A DNA stretch of 64,000 bases, taken from assembly GCA_963777735.1 (NCBI GenBank), contig CAVZRQ010000008.1, positions 310,001 to 374,000 on the forward strand. Reading direction: 5' to 3'. This DNA comes from ZC4RG30 sp963777735. GTDB taxonomy: Bacteria > Pseudomonadota > Gammaproteobacteria > Steroidobacterales > Steroidobacteraceae. A model generated the notes under the pieces. It saw only the letters and a program-made list of their open reading frames with translations, did no database searches and was not told where the DNA came from. Position numbers and translations under genes: made by a program. Below, piece after piece: positions 28,036 to 37,938 of this stretch. Numbering within the stretch: position 1 is the first letter of the stretch; each line of letters starts with the position of its first letter.

Positions 28036-28968
28036 TCAGCCCACCGCCGCCGAAACGAGGAAATCCCGCGCTATGCCATCGCCGATCAGCGTGAGCTGCT
28101 CGATGCGATCGGTGAGATAGGCAGGCAGCAGTTCGGGCGCGAGCTCTTCGGCATGCCCGAATTCCAGCGCCGCCTGCAATGCGCCGGCACGTCGCTCGGT
28201 TTCGACGGAAGTGCCGCTGGCCACGGCACGCAGGTTGTCGCGCAGTTCCACCATGCAGCGGCGCAGGGAACGCGGCACATCCGGTCGCAGGATGAACATC
28301 TCCGCCACGCGCTGTGAAGTGACAGCACCCCGGAACAGTTTGCGATAGGCCTCGAATGCCGACAAGGTCCGGAGCAGCACGGTCCATTCATGCGGATCGT
28401 TGGCGCCCTTCTCGGCGGCGGTGCTTGTGCTGCGCGCATCCAGCAGGCGCAACGTGCCGTCGGCGCGCTCCAGGAACGAACCGATGCGGATGAAGTGGTA
28501 GGCCTCGTCCCGCAGCATGGCCACCACGTGCACGCCGCGGATCATGTGTGAACGCTGGCGGATGAACTCGAACAGGTTGCGGCTGCGCTCTGTCCCCTTG
28601 CGACGCTCGAAGGTGCGCATCTCGAGCCAGGTGGCATTGATGGTTTCCCAGACCTCCGAGGCAATGCTGCCGCGAACGGCCCGCGCGTTCTCGCGCGCCC
28701 TCGAGATGCAGGAGACGATGCTGCCGGAATACTCCCGATCAAACGCCAGGAAATCCAGCACATCCTCGTTGGCGCCCGCCGGGCGGGTGTCGTAGAAGTC
28801 GTGCGCACCCAGCGCCACCAGTGTCGAACGCCGCGAACGCTCGGCCGATTCAGGTGGTCGCGGCAGCATGGCCAGCTGCTGCTCGGCCTCCAGCATGCGC
28901 GCGATGGTTTCCGCACGCTCCAGATAGCGGGCCATCCAGAACAGGTGATCGGCGGTGCGGCTAAGCAT
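28036..28968 (-). CDS. Alpha-E domain protein
   Basis: A 310-residue all-helical protein of the alpha-E family (COG2307), starting LSRTADHLFWMARYLERAETIARML. It contains FLAFDREYSGSI and a long run of helices with conserved Arg/Glu/His residues. Its function is unknown; it occurs almost only beside circularly permuted ATP-grasp and transglutaminase genes. ATG at 28968 overlaps the ATP-grasp stop by eight bases. Confidence 0.92.
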   Translation of the reverse strand: MLSRTADHLFWMARYLERAETIARMLEAEQQLAMLPRPPESAERSRRSTLVALGAHDFYDTRPAGANEDVLDFLAFDREYSGSIVSCISRARENARAVRGSIASEVWETINATWLEMRTFERRKGTERSRNLFEFIRQRSHMIRGVHVVAMLRDEAYHFIRIGSFLERADGTLRLLDARSTSTAAEKGANDPHEWTVLLRTLSAFEAYRKLFRGAVTSQRVAEMFILRPDVPRSLRRCMVELRDNLRAVASGTSVETERRAGALQAALEFGHAEELAPELLPAYLTDRIEQLTLIGDGIARDFLVSAAVG

Positions 28969-30373
28969 CCAGCACCCATGTGTCCTTGGTACCGCCGCCC
29001 TGCGAGGAATTCACCACCAGCGAACCCTCCCTCAGCGCCACACGCGTCAGGCCACCCGGCACGATGGTGATCTCCTTGCCGGAAAGGACGAAGGGGCGCA
29101 GATCGATATGCCGTGGCGCAAGCCCCGCATTGACCAGGGTCGGGCAAGTCGAAAGCGCAAGGGTGGGCTGTGCGATATAGCGCGCCGGATCCGCGATGAT
29201 GCGCGCGCGGAACGCTTCAATCTCGTCGCGGCTGGCCATCGGCCCGATCAACATGCCGTAGCCTCCAGCGCCATGCACTTCCTTCACCACAAGCTCTTCC
29301 AGATGCGCCAGCGTATAGGCCAGATCTTCCGGCTTGCGCAGCACCCGTGTGGGCACATTGTCGATCAGCGGCGCCTGCCCCAGGTAGAAACGGATCATGT
29401 CCGGCACATAGGGGTAGATCGATTTGTCGTCCGCGATACCAGTGCCAACCGCATTGGCGATCGCCACATTGCCGGCTCGATAGGCTGCCATCAGCCCCGG
29501 GCAACCGAGAGTGGAATCGGCGCGGAAGGTCAGCGGATCCAGGAAATCGTCGTCCACGCGTCGATAGATCACGTCCACGCGCTGCGGGCCACGGGTGGTG
29601 CGCATGAACACGATGTCATCACGCACGAACAGGTCCTGGCCTTCCACCAGTTCGATGCCCATCTGCTGCGCCAGAAAGGCATGTTCGAAATAGGCGCTGT
29701 TGTAGGCGCCCGGCGTCATCAACACCACAGTGGGGTTATCCACACCGCGTGGCGCGACGCTGCAAAGGTTGGCGAGCAGCACTTCCGGATAGTGCTCCAC
29801 CGGCGCCACCTGGCAACGCACGAACAGCTCTGGAAACAGCCGCATCATCATGCGCCGGTCTTCGAGCATGTAGGAAACGCCCGAGGGCACCCGCAGGTTG
29901 TCTTCCAGCACCAGGAAGCGACCGTCATCACCCCGGATCACGTCGACACCGGCAATATGCGCGTAAATCCGCTGCGGCACGGCAACGCCCTGCACTTCCG
30001 GACGGTACTGGCTGTTGCACAGCACCTGCTCGGCGGGAATGACACCAGCGCGCAGGATGTCCTGTTTGTCGTAGACGTCGGCAATGAATGCATTGAGGGC
30101 GCTGACGCGCTGCTTGAGCCCCGCCTCAAGCAGCTGCCACTCGTCCTGCGGCAGGATCCGCGGCACGACGTCGAAGGGAATCAGCCGCTCCGTGCCTTCG
30201 GCCTGACCATAGACGGCAAAGGTGATGCCGAAGCGGTGGAACAGTGCGTCGGCCTCGGCACTCTTGGCTTCCAGCCGGTCCATTCCCTGTGCCAGCAGCC
30301 AGTTGGAGTATTCACGACAATGCGCACGCGCACGGCCATCCGCCCCGATCATTTCATCCCATGCACCCTTCAC
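28961..30373 (-). CDS. Circularly permuted ATP-grasp peptide ligase-like protein
   Basis: A 470-residue COG2308 protein. From GTG at 30373 it opens VKGAWDEMIGADG and includes YGQAEGTERLIPFDVVPRI, LEDNLRVPSGVSYMLEDRR, VDVIYRRVDDDFLDPL, KEVHGAGGYGMLIGP and the end SSQGGGTKDTWVL. ATP-grasp enzymes of this type are predicted to join amino acids or peptides through acyl-phosphate intermediates; no product is known. The start is fixed by a GTGA overlap with the yhhQ stop, showing tight translational coupling. Confidence 0.92.
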   Translation of the reverse strand: MKGAWDEMIGADGRARAHCREYSNWLLAQGMDRLEAKSAEADALFHRFGITFAVYGQAEGTERLIPFDVVPRILPQDEWQLLEAGLKQRVSALNAFIADVYDKQDILRAGVIPAEQVLCNSQYRPEVQGVAVPQRIYAHIAGVDVIRGDDGRFLVLEDNLRVPSGVSYMLEDRRMMMRLFPELFVRCQVAPVEHYPEVLLANLCSVAPRGVDNPTVVLMTPGAYNSAYFEHAFLAQQMGIELVEGQDLFVRDDIVFMRTTRGPQRVDVIYRRVDDDFLDPLTFRADSTLGCPGLMAAYRAGNVAIANAVGTGIADDKSIYPYVPDMIRFYLGQAPLIDNVPTRVLRKPEDLAYTLAHLEELVVKEVHGAGGYGMLIGPMASRDEIEAFRARIIADPARYIAQPTLALSTCPTLVNAGLAPRHIDLRPFVLSGKEITIVPGGLTRVALREGSLVVNSSQGGGTKDTWVLDA

Positions 30374-31164
30374 TGTGCCGCCTCTCTGCGCAGCCGCTCG
30401 ACTTCCGTACGTCCCAGGTATCGCCGCACACCAGCATGCACCAGATACAGCATCGGAATCATCGCCACGGCCGCCAGCATCTTGTAAGCATAGTTGACAG
30501 TACCTACCGCCAGGAATTGCGCCGTGGGCCAGTGCTGCGGCCCCAGCACGAAAGCGATGTACAGCACGATGAAGCTGTCGAACAGCTGCGACACTGCCGT
30601 GGAGCCGGTCGCCCGCAGCCACATCCAGCGCTCGCCGGTCAGCCGGCGGATGCGATGGAAAACCGTCACGTCGATGAGTTGCCCGATCAGGAAGGCCACC
30701 ACTGAACCGGCGATCGTCCACATGCCCTGACCGAAGATCAGTGAATAGGCCAGCTGGATATCCGCGACGCCAAGCTCTGCGTTGGCCTCCACCCAGAAAG
30801 GTGCCGGTGCAAGGCGGATTGCGAGGTACGCGGCCAGGAAGGACCAGGATATGAACGCCACCGCGAGCCAGGAAACCAGCCGCACGCCACGCCGGCCGAA
30901 ATACTCGTTGATGAGATCCGTGAGCACGAACACCAGCGGCCAGTAGATGACACCCGCGGTGAAGGACAGCGACCCGGAAACGCCAAGCAGGCTCCACTGG
31001 AAATCCGCGATGCCGAGTGTGCGCTCCAGCGAGAAGATCTTCACGCCGACGAACTCGGCGAGCAATGCGTCGGTTACGAAGAACCCGGCCAGCGCCAGAA
31101 AAAGTCGGGTGGCGCGATGATCGGCCAGGTGTCCGGTAGCCGCATTTTGCGCCGGCACCTGCAT
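30370..31164 (-). CDS. yhhQ: Queuosine precursor transporter (VUT family)
   Basis: A 264-residue membrane protein with six predicted helices of the YhhQ/QPTR family, which imports queuosine precursors (7-cyano- or 7-aminomethyl-7-deazaguanine). The family signature FVLTDLINEYFGRRGVR and a later AFLIGQLIDVTVFHRIRR are present. It follows sppA by four bases and overlaps the ATP-grasp gene, so it forms a sppA-yhhQ-ATP-grasp-alpha-E-transglutaminase string. Confidence 0.9.
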   Translation of the reverse strand: MQVPAQNAATGHLADHRATRLFLALAGFFVTDALLAEFVGVKIFSLERTLGIADFQWSLLGVSGSLSFTAGVIYWPLVFVLTDLINEYFGRRGVRLVSWLAVAFISWSFLAAYLAIRLAPAPFWVEANAELGVADIQLAYSLIFGQGMWTIAGSVVAFLIGQLIDVTVFHRIRRLTGERWMWLRATGSTAVSQLFDSFIVLYIAFVLGPQHWPTAQFLAVGTVNYAYKMLAAVAMIPMLYLVHAGVRRYLGRTEVERLRREAAQ

Positions 31165-31168
31165 CGGT

Positions 31169-33013
31169 TTACTCGACTGAGCAGAAGCAATAAGCCAGCG
31201 GTCGCGCAGAGGAAGTCAGGCGCCCCAGGCGTGCGTACTCCTTCTGCAGACCGGCCAGCGGTCCGAGACTCTCCTGCACCGAGTCCATGGCTGGACCCAG
31301 CACCGAGCCAGACAAGCGCGCCGCACTGACACGCAGCTGCAGCACCAGCTGCTCAGCCCAGCTCAGGTCAGGCTCGATTCGCTGCACATCGTAACCATCG
31401 GCGAGCTTCGCGAGTTTCGCTGCGGCTTGCACCGCATCTTCATAGCCACCGAGGGAATCGACCAACCCCCGGCTCTGCGCATCGCGACCAGTCCATACGC
31501 GACCCTGCGCAATCTCATGCACTTGATCGCGCGTCTTGCCGCGCCCTTCAGCAACATGCGCCAGGAACTGCTCGTAACCCCGCTCGATGGAAAGCTGCAC
31601 ATAGTCGCGCAGCGCTGGATCCATCGGCCGGTCGACACGCAGCTTGCCCGCGAGGTCGGTGGTACCCACGCCGTCGACGGTCACTCCGACCTTGCCCAGC
31701 GTGCGATCAAACGTAGGCAGCGCGGCATAGATACCGATGGATCCGGTGATGGTCGTGGCACTGGCGATGATCTGGTTTGCCGGTGAGGCCACATAGTAGC
31801 CACCAGACGCCGCCACATTGCCCATCGAAACCACAACCGGCTTGCCGGCCGCGCGGATGGCAGCCATCTCGCGATAAATCTGTTCCGACGCCATCAGGGT
31901 GCCGCCCGGGCTGTCGATGCGCAACACCACCGCAGCGATGTCATCGTTGAAACGAACGTCGCGCAGCAACGCCGCAGTAGTGAGCCCACCCACCGCGCCC
32001 GGTGGCTGCTGACCATCCATGATCTCGCCGCTGGCCACCACCACACCGACACGGCCGGATTCCTCGCGATGCAGCCGCCGCTCAGCGTGCTGCACCCGCA
32101 CGTAATCGTTGAAGTCGATGACGGGATAATCGTTGCCGTCATGGTCCGCGCCAACCAGTTCGATCAGTCGCGCCGTCACTTCCGCTTCTGTCTTGAGTGC
32201 GGTAACCAGGCCAGCTTCCAGCGCCACGCGTCCCGCGTCTCCCGCATTGCTGCGCAACGCCTCGATGTAGCCGTTGGTGTACTGCTCGATCACATCCGGC
32301 CCGATGCCGCGGGCTGTGGCCACCGCATCCTTGTAGGACGACCACAAGGCGTCCAGATAGACCTGGCTCTCCAGCCGGTCCTGCGCAGACATGTCGGTGC
32401 GCACCATGTCTTCGGCGCCGGACTTGTATTCACCCACCCGGAAGAGATGCACGTCGACGGCCAGCTTCTCGAGCAGGCCCTTGTAGTACATGCGGTACCG
32501 CGCAAAACCTTCGATCAGCAATTCACCGGCAGGGTCGAGATACACCTCGTCGGCATGTGCGGCGAGGTAGTACTGGGCCTGCGTGAACGAGGTTCCGTAA
32601 GCGACGATCTTCTTGCCGCTGGCGCGGAACCTGCGCATTGCGGCCGTGAGCTCTTCCATCATGGGCTGGCCGGCGCCAGCGAGGTAATCCAGCTGCAGGA
32701 CGATCAACTGCACGCGATCGTCGGTGGCCGCATGGCGGATGGATTCAGTCAGATCCCAGAGCAGCGTCTGGGAGTCACCCAGGCCACGGGCCTGGTTGAA
32801 GGCAATGGTGATCGCGTCGCCCGAGCGTTGTTCGACGATGTCGCCGTGGGGCTGGATGAACAGCGCCGCCCTCGGGGGCAGGTTCGGAACGGTGCCTCGC
32901 AGGGCTCCGATGATGAACCCGAAAATCAGCAACAGCAGCAGCAGATGCAGGATACGGCGCAGCCCGTCCAGGCCGCGCCAGACACCTCTGAAGAAACCGC
33001 CGATCGCACTCAT
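31169..33013 (-). CDS. sppA: Signal peptide peptidase SppA, 67-kDa type
   Basis: A 614-residue inner-membrane protease that clears cleaved signal peptides. One N-terminal helix (about 17-43) anchors it; two tandem ClpP-like domains follow. The catalytic lysine is in RVGEYKSGAEDM and the nucleophilic serine in GNVAASGGYYVAS, matching the Ser-Lys dyad of E. coli SppA. It starts 18 bases after rplS. Confidence 0.95.
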   Translation of the reverse strand: MSAIGGFFRGVWRGLDGLRRILHLLLLLLIFGFIIGALRGTVPNLPPRAALFIQPHGDIVEQRSGDAITIAFNQARGLGDSQTLLWDLTESIRHAATDDRVQLIVLQLDYLAGAGQPMMEELTAAMRRFRASGKKIVAYGTSFTQAQYYLAAHADEVYLDPAGELLIEGFARYRMYYKGLLEKLAVDVHLFRVGEYKSGAEDMVRTDMSAQDRLESQVYLDALWSSYKDAVATARGIGPDVIEQYTNGYIEALRSNAGDAGRVALEAGLVTALKTEAEVTARLIELVGADHDGNDYPVIDFNDYVRVQHAERRLHREESGRVGVVVASGEIMDGQQPPGAVGGLTTAALLRDVRFNDDIAAVVLRIDSPGGTLMASEQIYREMAAIRAAGKPVVVSMGNVAASGGYYVASPANQIIASATTITGSIGIYAALPTFDRTLGKVGVTVDGVGTTDLAGKLRVDRPMDPALRDYVQLSIERGYEQFLAHVAEGRGKTRDQVHEIAQGRVWTGRDAQSRGLVDSLGGYEDAVQAAAKLAKLADGYDVQRIEPDLSWAEQLVLQLRVSAARLSGSVLGPAMDSVQESLGPLAGLQKEYARLGRLTSSARPLAYCFCSVE

Positions 33014-33031
33014 GCGAGGCAGCGGCCGGTC

Positions 33032-33376
33032 TTAGACCTTTTCTTCGATTCGCGCAGCCTTGCCCGACAGATCACGCAGGTAGTAAAGCTTGGCGCGGCG
33101 CACATTGCCGCGACGCTTTACCGAGATGCTGTCGATGCTCGGGCTGTGCAGCTGGAACACGCGTTCCACGCCCTCGCCGTGCGAGATCTTGCGCACCGTG
33201 ACCGACGAATTGAAGCCGCGATTGCTGCGTGCGATCACGACGCCTTCATAGGCCTGCGTGCGCTCGCGATCGCCTTCCTTCACCTTCACGTTCACGATGA
33301 TGGTGTCGCCTGGATTGAATTGCGGCACCTCGCGGGTGGCGCGTTCGGCGTTCAGCTGCTGGATGATGTGGTTCAT
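33032..33376 (-). CDS. rplS: Ribosomal protein L19
   Basis: A 114-residue L19 at the 30S-50S interface. It has FNPGDTIIVNVKVKEGDRER, EGVVIARSNRGFNSSVTVRKIS and RRAKLYYLRDLSGKAARI. ATG at 33376 overlaps the trmD stop (ATGA). It is the last gene of the conserved rpsP-rimM-trmD-rplS operon. Confidence 0.98.
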   Translation of the reverse strand: MNHIIQQLNAERATREVPQFNPGDTIIVNVKVKEGDRERTQAYEGVVIARSNRGFNSSVTVRKISHGEGVERVFQLHSPSIDSISVKRRGNVRRAKLYYLRDLSGKAARIEEKV

Positions 33377-34123
33377 TTTTCGATCTGCCTTTCCTGCAAA
33401 TACTCGTTCAGTAACTCGACTTCTTCTGCCGTGCTCGCGCGGCGGTTCAGGAACAGATCGGGGCGTCGCCGCCACGTCCTGCCCAGCGCCTCGCGCAACC
33501 GCCAGCGCCGTATGCGCTCGTGGTCGCCGCCCTGCAGCACCTGTGGCACCTTCAATCCCGCGAACTCTTCGGGTCGGGTGAAATGCGGCCAGTCCAGACA
33601 GACCATCCGCAAAAGACTCCTCGACACTCGAACGCGCGTCGTTCAAGGCACCGTCCATCAACCTTGCCAGCGCGTCGATCACGACCAGCGCCGGCAACTC
33701 GCCACCGGAGAGCACATAGTCTCCCACCGACAGCTCCTCGTCGATCGACGTCGCGATCACCCGCTCGTCGATCCCTTCATATCGCCCCGCCACCAGCACC
33801 AGCCCCGGCGCGTCCTTGAGCTCATCGGCCCGGGCCTGATCAAACCGCCGGCCCTGCGCCGAGAGGTAGATCCGCCGGCTGCCCGTGGGCACCCGCGCCG
33901 CCGCTGCCGCAATGGCAGCCGTGAGTGGTTCCGGTTTCAGAACCATTCCTGGCCCGCCGCCATACGGCCGGTCATCCACCGTGCGATGCACATCGCTGGT
34001 ATGCAGGCGTGGGTCTTCTGTTCCCACTTCCAGCAAACCGCGGCGCACCGCCCGGCCCGTCACCCCGTGCCGCAGTGCATCCCGGATCATCTCCGGGAAC
34101 AGCGACACGACCTCAATCTTCAT
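33373..34123 (-). CDS. trmD: tRNA (guanine-37 N1) methyltransferase (frame broken once)
   Basis: TrmD makes m1G37 in tRNAs reading CNN codons to prevent +1 frameshifting. It is a SPOUT-fold dimer with the knot motifs LVLVAGRYEGIDERV and DYVLSGGELPALVVIDA. One extra T near 33598-33602 (GTCTGTCTGG) breaks the frame after SFADGL; in the corrected frame LDWPHFTRPEEFAGLKVP, then IRRWRLREALGRTW complete the protein to the TGA at 33375-33373. Without correction the first frame would run on into rplS. It overlaps both rimM and rplS by four bases. Confidence 0.95.
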
Positions 34124-34641
34124 GGCAGCTCGGCCGGCCAGTCCACGCTGATCCAGCGCTCCGCTGCATGTATCTTCAGCAGGTGTTGCGGCGCCGTGGG
34201 CACCCAGTGCTCACGCTCACCCTTCACCACCATCACCGATCCTCCGGGCAGATCGGCGAAATAATCCACCTTGCCGAGCACCACCCCATCGACATTGCGG
34301 ACTTCGAAGCCCAGCAGGTCGTCGCGATAGTGCTCGTCGTCTTCCAGCGGAGGCAGCGCATCGCGCGCGATCTGCACCCACCAGCCGGAAAGCGCCAAAG
34401 CCGCATTCCGGTCGTCAATTCCGTCGAACTTCACCCGCAGCCGCTGCTGATACGGCGCGCCTTCCACCAGCTGCACCTTGCGGATCGCACCGTTCGGTGC
34501 GGTCAGCTGCCACTCGTCGTAGTCGAGCAGCGAATCGGCAGGATCAGCGAAGGAGCGAACCAGCACCCAGCCCCTGATGCCATGCGCCGTTGCCACCTGG
34601 CCGAGCGTCAGCATCGGCTCGGTGGCTGGGGCCGACATCAA
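34120..34641 (-). CDS. rimM: 16S rRNA processing protein RimM
   Basis: A 173-residue two-domain factor for 30S head maturation that binds S19. The opening LGQVATAHGIRGWVLVRSFAD and the PRC-barrel segment DDLLGFEVRNVDGVVLGKV are typical, as is the C-terminal WVPTAPQHLLKIH. It lies seven bases after rpsP and overlaps trmD by four bases. Confidence 0.97.
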   Translation of the reverse strand: MMSAPATEPMLTLGQVATAHGIRGWVLVRSFADPADSLLDYDEWQLTAPNGAIRKVQLVEGAPYQQRLRVKFDGIDDRNAALALSGWWVQIARDALPPLEDDEHYRDDLLGFEVRNVDGVVLGKVDYFADLPGGSVMVVKGEREHWVPTAPQHLLKIHAAERWISVDWPAELP

Positions 34642-34648
34642 CAGGTTC

Positions 34649-34912
34649 TCAGGCTGCCGCGGCGACCGCTTGCTTGCGGTAGGCCTTTACCAGCTGGTCG
34701 ACGCGCTCGGAAACCTGCGCACCCACCGACACCCAGTGTTCGATGCGGGGCAGATCCAGGCGGACCTTGGGTTCGGCCTTGCGGGCCTTGGGATTGAAGA
34801 AGCCCACGAGTTCGAGGCTTTTGCCGCCCTGACGCTTGCGGTGGTCGGTAACGACCACGTGGTAGTAGGGCTGGTTGCGCGCACCGCGCCGAGTCAAACG
34901 AATAGTCACCAT
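34649..34912 (-). CDS. rpsP: Ribosomal protein S16
   Basis: An 87-residue S16 with the universal start MVTIRLTRRGARNQPYYHVV, then GFFNPKARK and RIEHWVSVGAQVSERV. It is the first gene of rpsP-rimM-trmD-rplS; the promoter candidate lies 48-76 bases upstream. Confidence 0.98.
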   Translation of the reverse strand: MVTIRLTRRGARNQPYYHVVVTDHRKRQGGKSLELVGFFNPKARKAEPKVRLDLPRIEHWVSVGAQVSERVDQLVKAYRKQAVAAAA

Positions 34913-34959
34913 GGTCGGGTCAAGGCCTTTAAAGTTATGGCTACCGAAAAAGAGCGCGG

Positions 34960-34988
34960 ATTCTACTCAGATCAACGGCTTGGAGCAA
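34960..34988 (-). promoter_or_regulatory. Candidate sigma-70 promoter of the rpsP operon
   Basis: On the minus strand TTGCTC (34988-34983) is followed by exactly 17 bases and TAGAAT (34965-34960), with a GC-rich discriminator CCGCGCTC. It lies in the 80-base gap between ffh and rpsP. The -10 matches five of six consensus bases; the -35 is weaker. Confidence 0.4.
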
Positions 34989-34992
34989 ATAT

Positions 34993-36360
34993 TCAACGGC
35001 CCGGTCCGAACGGGCTGCCGCCGCCCATCCGGCCGGCCATCGCGCCCATCATCCGTTGCAGTTTGCCGCTGCCGAGCTGCTTCATCATCTTCTGCATGCT
35101 CTGGTGCTGCTTGAGCAGCTTGTTCACATCCTGCACCTGCATTCCCGCCCCTGCTGCAATGCGGCGGCGACGCGATCCGTCGATGATTTCAGGCCTGCGG
35201 CGCTCGCGCGGCGTCATGGAGTCGATCAGCGCGATCTGGCGCTTCAGTTCCTTGTCCGCCACGCCGGGGGCCATTCTCTGGGCCGCGGCTGCGCCACCGG
35301 GAAGTTTGTCGAGCAGGGAACCCATGCCGCCCATCTTCTGCAGTTGCAGGAACTGGGACTTCAGATCGTTGAAATCAAAACCCTTGCCCTTGGCAACCTT
35401 CTTGGCGAGGCGCTCGGCCTCCTCGGTATCGACATTGCGGCGGACTTCTTCGACCAGCGCCACCACGTCGCCCATGCCGAGGATGCGGCGGGCCATGCGG
35501 TCCGGATCGAAGGCCTCGAGCCCGTCGCTCTTTTCGCCGGTACCCAGGAACAACAGTGGCGCGCCGGTAATCTCGCGCACCGACAACGCCGCGCCGCCGC
35601 GCGCATCGCCATCGGCCTTGGTGAGGATCACACCAGTGAGCTGCAGTGCCGCGCCGAAAGCCTGCGCGGCATTGACCGCATCCTGACCGGCCATGGCATC
35701 GACCACGAACAGGCGCTCGTGCGGCGCGACCGCCACATCGATCTCGCGCACTTCCTGCATCAGCTCTGCATCGATGTGCAGACGGCCGGCGGTATCGACA
35801 ATCAGCACGTCGTACACACCGCGTCGTGCGGCATCGAGCGCCGCCGCTGCAATGGCAGGCGGCGCCGCGCCCGGCGTTACCGGATGGAAATCCGCACTCA
35901 CCTGCTCTGCAAGCCGCTGCAGCTGCAGCACGGCGGCTGGCCGCCGGATATCCGTGCTCACCAGCAATACGCGTTTCTTCTGCGCGATCAGATGCCTGGC
36001 CAACTTGCCAGCGGTCGTCGTCTTGCCAGCGCCTTGCAAGCCGGCAAGAAGGATCACCGCCGGTGGGGCGTAGCGCAGGTCAAAGGGGCGTGCACTGCCA
36101 CCCATGACCGCCACGAGTTCGTCGTGAATCACGCCGACCAGCGCCTGCCCAGGGGAGAGGCTGCCCTGGATCTCGGCGCCGAGGGCCTTGACCTTCACGG
36201 CATCGATGAACCGCTTGACCACCGGCAGCGCGACATCGGCTTCCAGCAGCGCCATGCGCACTTCGCGCATCGACTCGGCGATATTGTCTTCGGTGAGGCG
36301 GCCGCGACCGCGCAGTGAATCGACGGCCTTTGTCAGGCGCTCGGTGAGTTTGGCGAACAT
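34993..36360 (-). CDS. ffh: Signal recognition particle protein Ffh
   Basis: A 455-residue SRP54 GTPase that binds the SRP RNA (here at 6.3 kb) and signal sequences. Domains in order: N helical bundle, G domain with GLQGAGKTTTAGKLA, DTAGRLHID and LTKADGDARGG, then the methionine-rich M domain with MGGMGSLLDKLPG and repeated Met residues near the C-terminus. ATG at 36360 begins the canonical MFAKLTERLTKAVDSLRG. Confidence 0.98.
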   Translation of the reverse strand: MFAKLTERLTKAVDSLRGRGRLTEDNIAESMREVRMALLEADVALPVVKRFIDAVKVKALGAEIQGSLSPGQALVGVIHDELVAVMGGSARPFDLRYAPPAVILLAGLQGAGKTTTAGKLARHLIAQKKRVLLVSTDIRRPAAVLQLQRLAEQVSADFHPVTPGAAPPAIAAAALDAARRGVYDVLIVDTAGRLHIDAELMQEVREIDVAVAPHERLFVVDAMAGQDAVNAAQAFGAALQLTGVILTKADGDARGGAALSVREITGAPLLFLGTGEKSDGLEAFDPDRMARRILGMGDVVALVEEVRRNVDTEEAERLAKKVAKGKGFDFNDLKSQFLQLQKMGGMGSLLDKLPGGAAAAQRMAPGVADKELKRQIALIDSMTPRERRRPEIIDGSRRRRIAAGAGMQVQDVNKLLKQHQSMQKMMKQLGSGKLQRMMGAMAGRMGGGSPFGPGR

Positions 36361-36367
36361 CCGCGGA

Positions 36368-37760
36368 TTATAGCGATTGCTGGCCCAGCAGCTTGTGCAG
36401 TGCATCCTCGATGCGGGCCACGCCGCGCACCTCGATGCCCTCGATGGGCACGCGCGGCAGGTTGTCCTGCGGCACCAGCGCCCGCTTGAAGCCGAGTTTC
36501 GCCGCCTCGCGGATGCGTTCCTCGCCGAAGGTCACCGGCCGCACTTCGCCCGTCAGCCCGAGCTCGCCGAACACCACCAGGTCAGGCGGCAGCGGAAAAT
36601 CGCGCAGGCTGGAGGCCAGTGCCAGCGCCACCGGCAGATCCCAGGCCGGCTCGTCGATATCGAGTCCACCCACCACATTGGCAAACACATCGTGTTCCTG
36701 CAGCGAAAGACCACCATGCCGGTTCAGCACTGCCAGCACCATGGCGAGGCGCCCCGCATCGATGCCCTGCGCTACCCGGCGGGGCGAACCAAAACGTGAG
36801 GGATCCACCAGCCCCTGCACTTCCACCAGCAGTGGCCGGGTGCCATCCCGCGTCACCATCACGATGCTGCCTACTACCGGCACGGCCGCGCGGGAAAGAA
36901 AGATGGCCGCCGGGTTTTTCACTTCGCGCAAGCCCGTTTCCTGCATCAGGAAAAAGCCCAGCTCATTGGCCGCACCGAAGCGGTTCTTCGCGGCGCGCAC
37001 GCGACGGAAGCGGCTGCCCGCATCGCGCTCGAAATACAGCACCGTATCCACCAGATGCTCGAGCATGCGCGGCCCGGCGATGGCGCCATCCTTGGTGACA
37101 TGACCCACCAGCCACACCGCGGTGCCGCTGGATTTGGCAAAACGCACCAGCGCCGCCGTGCACTCCCGCAGCTGCGTTACGGCACCGGCTGCATTCGGCA
37201 CCGAGGCCAGCGCCATGGTCTGGATGGAATCGATCACCAGCAATGCCGGGCGTTGCTGTTCGGCGAGGCCAATGATCGTGTCGAGCTCCGTCTCGGCTGC
37301 GATCTGCACCCGCTCATAGGCACCGCCCAGGCGCCGCGCCCGCAGTGCCACCTGCGCCGTGGATTCCTCGCCGGTGGCGTACAGCACCGCGTGGCTCGCC
37401 GCCATCGCCTGTGCCACCTGCAGCAACAAGGTGGATTTGCCGATGCCCGGGCTCGCCACCCAGCAAGGTGACCGAGCCCGGCACGAGGCCGCCACCCAGC
37501 ACACGATCGAGCTCTTCCATACCCAGCGTCAGTCGCGCCGACTGGTCAGCCGCCGCGCCCATCGCGGCGGTCAGTGGCGATGCGGCGGTGGACGTGACCA
37601 GGGCGGCCTGTCTGCCTCGCGCCGCAGCACTGCGCGCTGCCGCCGGTACGGTCTGCGGTGTCAGCTGGTTCCACTCCCCGCAATGGGGGCACTGGCCTTG
37701 CCACTTGGGCGATTGGCCATGACAGGCGTCACAAATGTAGAGGGTGCTTGAACGGGCCAA
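36368..37760 (-). CDS. radA: DNA repair protein RadA (frame broken once)
   Basis: RadA is a RecA-like branch-migration helicase. It has an N-terminal C4 zinc finger (CDACHGQSPKWQGQCPHC), the Walker A GEPGIGKST, the RadA-specific KNRFGAANELGFF motif and a Lon-protease-like C-terminal domain. One extra base in CCCGGG at 37446-37451 breaks the frame within GGEPGIGK; corrected it is about 463 residues. It starts at 37760, divergent from the PP2C gene. Confidence 0.94.
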
Positions 37761-37938
37761 GACGGGATCCAGTTCCGGGTAGCGGGCAGGCCGAAATCAG
37801 GCGCCGGATGCTAGCACGCGACGCACCCCACAGATCCGGCGCAAAGGTCCTCGAAACAAGCGCTTATCAAGTGCATGTAATGCAGGAGTTAAGTACGATC
37901 CTTCGCATCCAGGGAGAGTACCGGGAAACTGCCGTCTG

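Noticed and set aside
28961..30997. 678-residue version of the ATP-grasp protein
   Set aside because: The extra 208 N-terminal residues are antisense-like sequence inside yhhQ; the GTGA overlap at 30373 sets the real start.
32069..34264. 731-codon plus-strand frame opposite sppA, rplS and trmD
   Set aside because: It spans three well-supported genes on the other strand and has no family signature.
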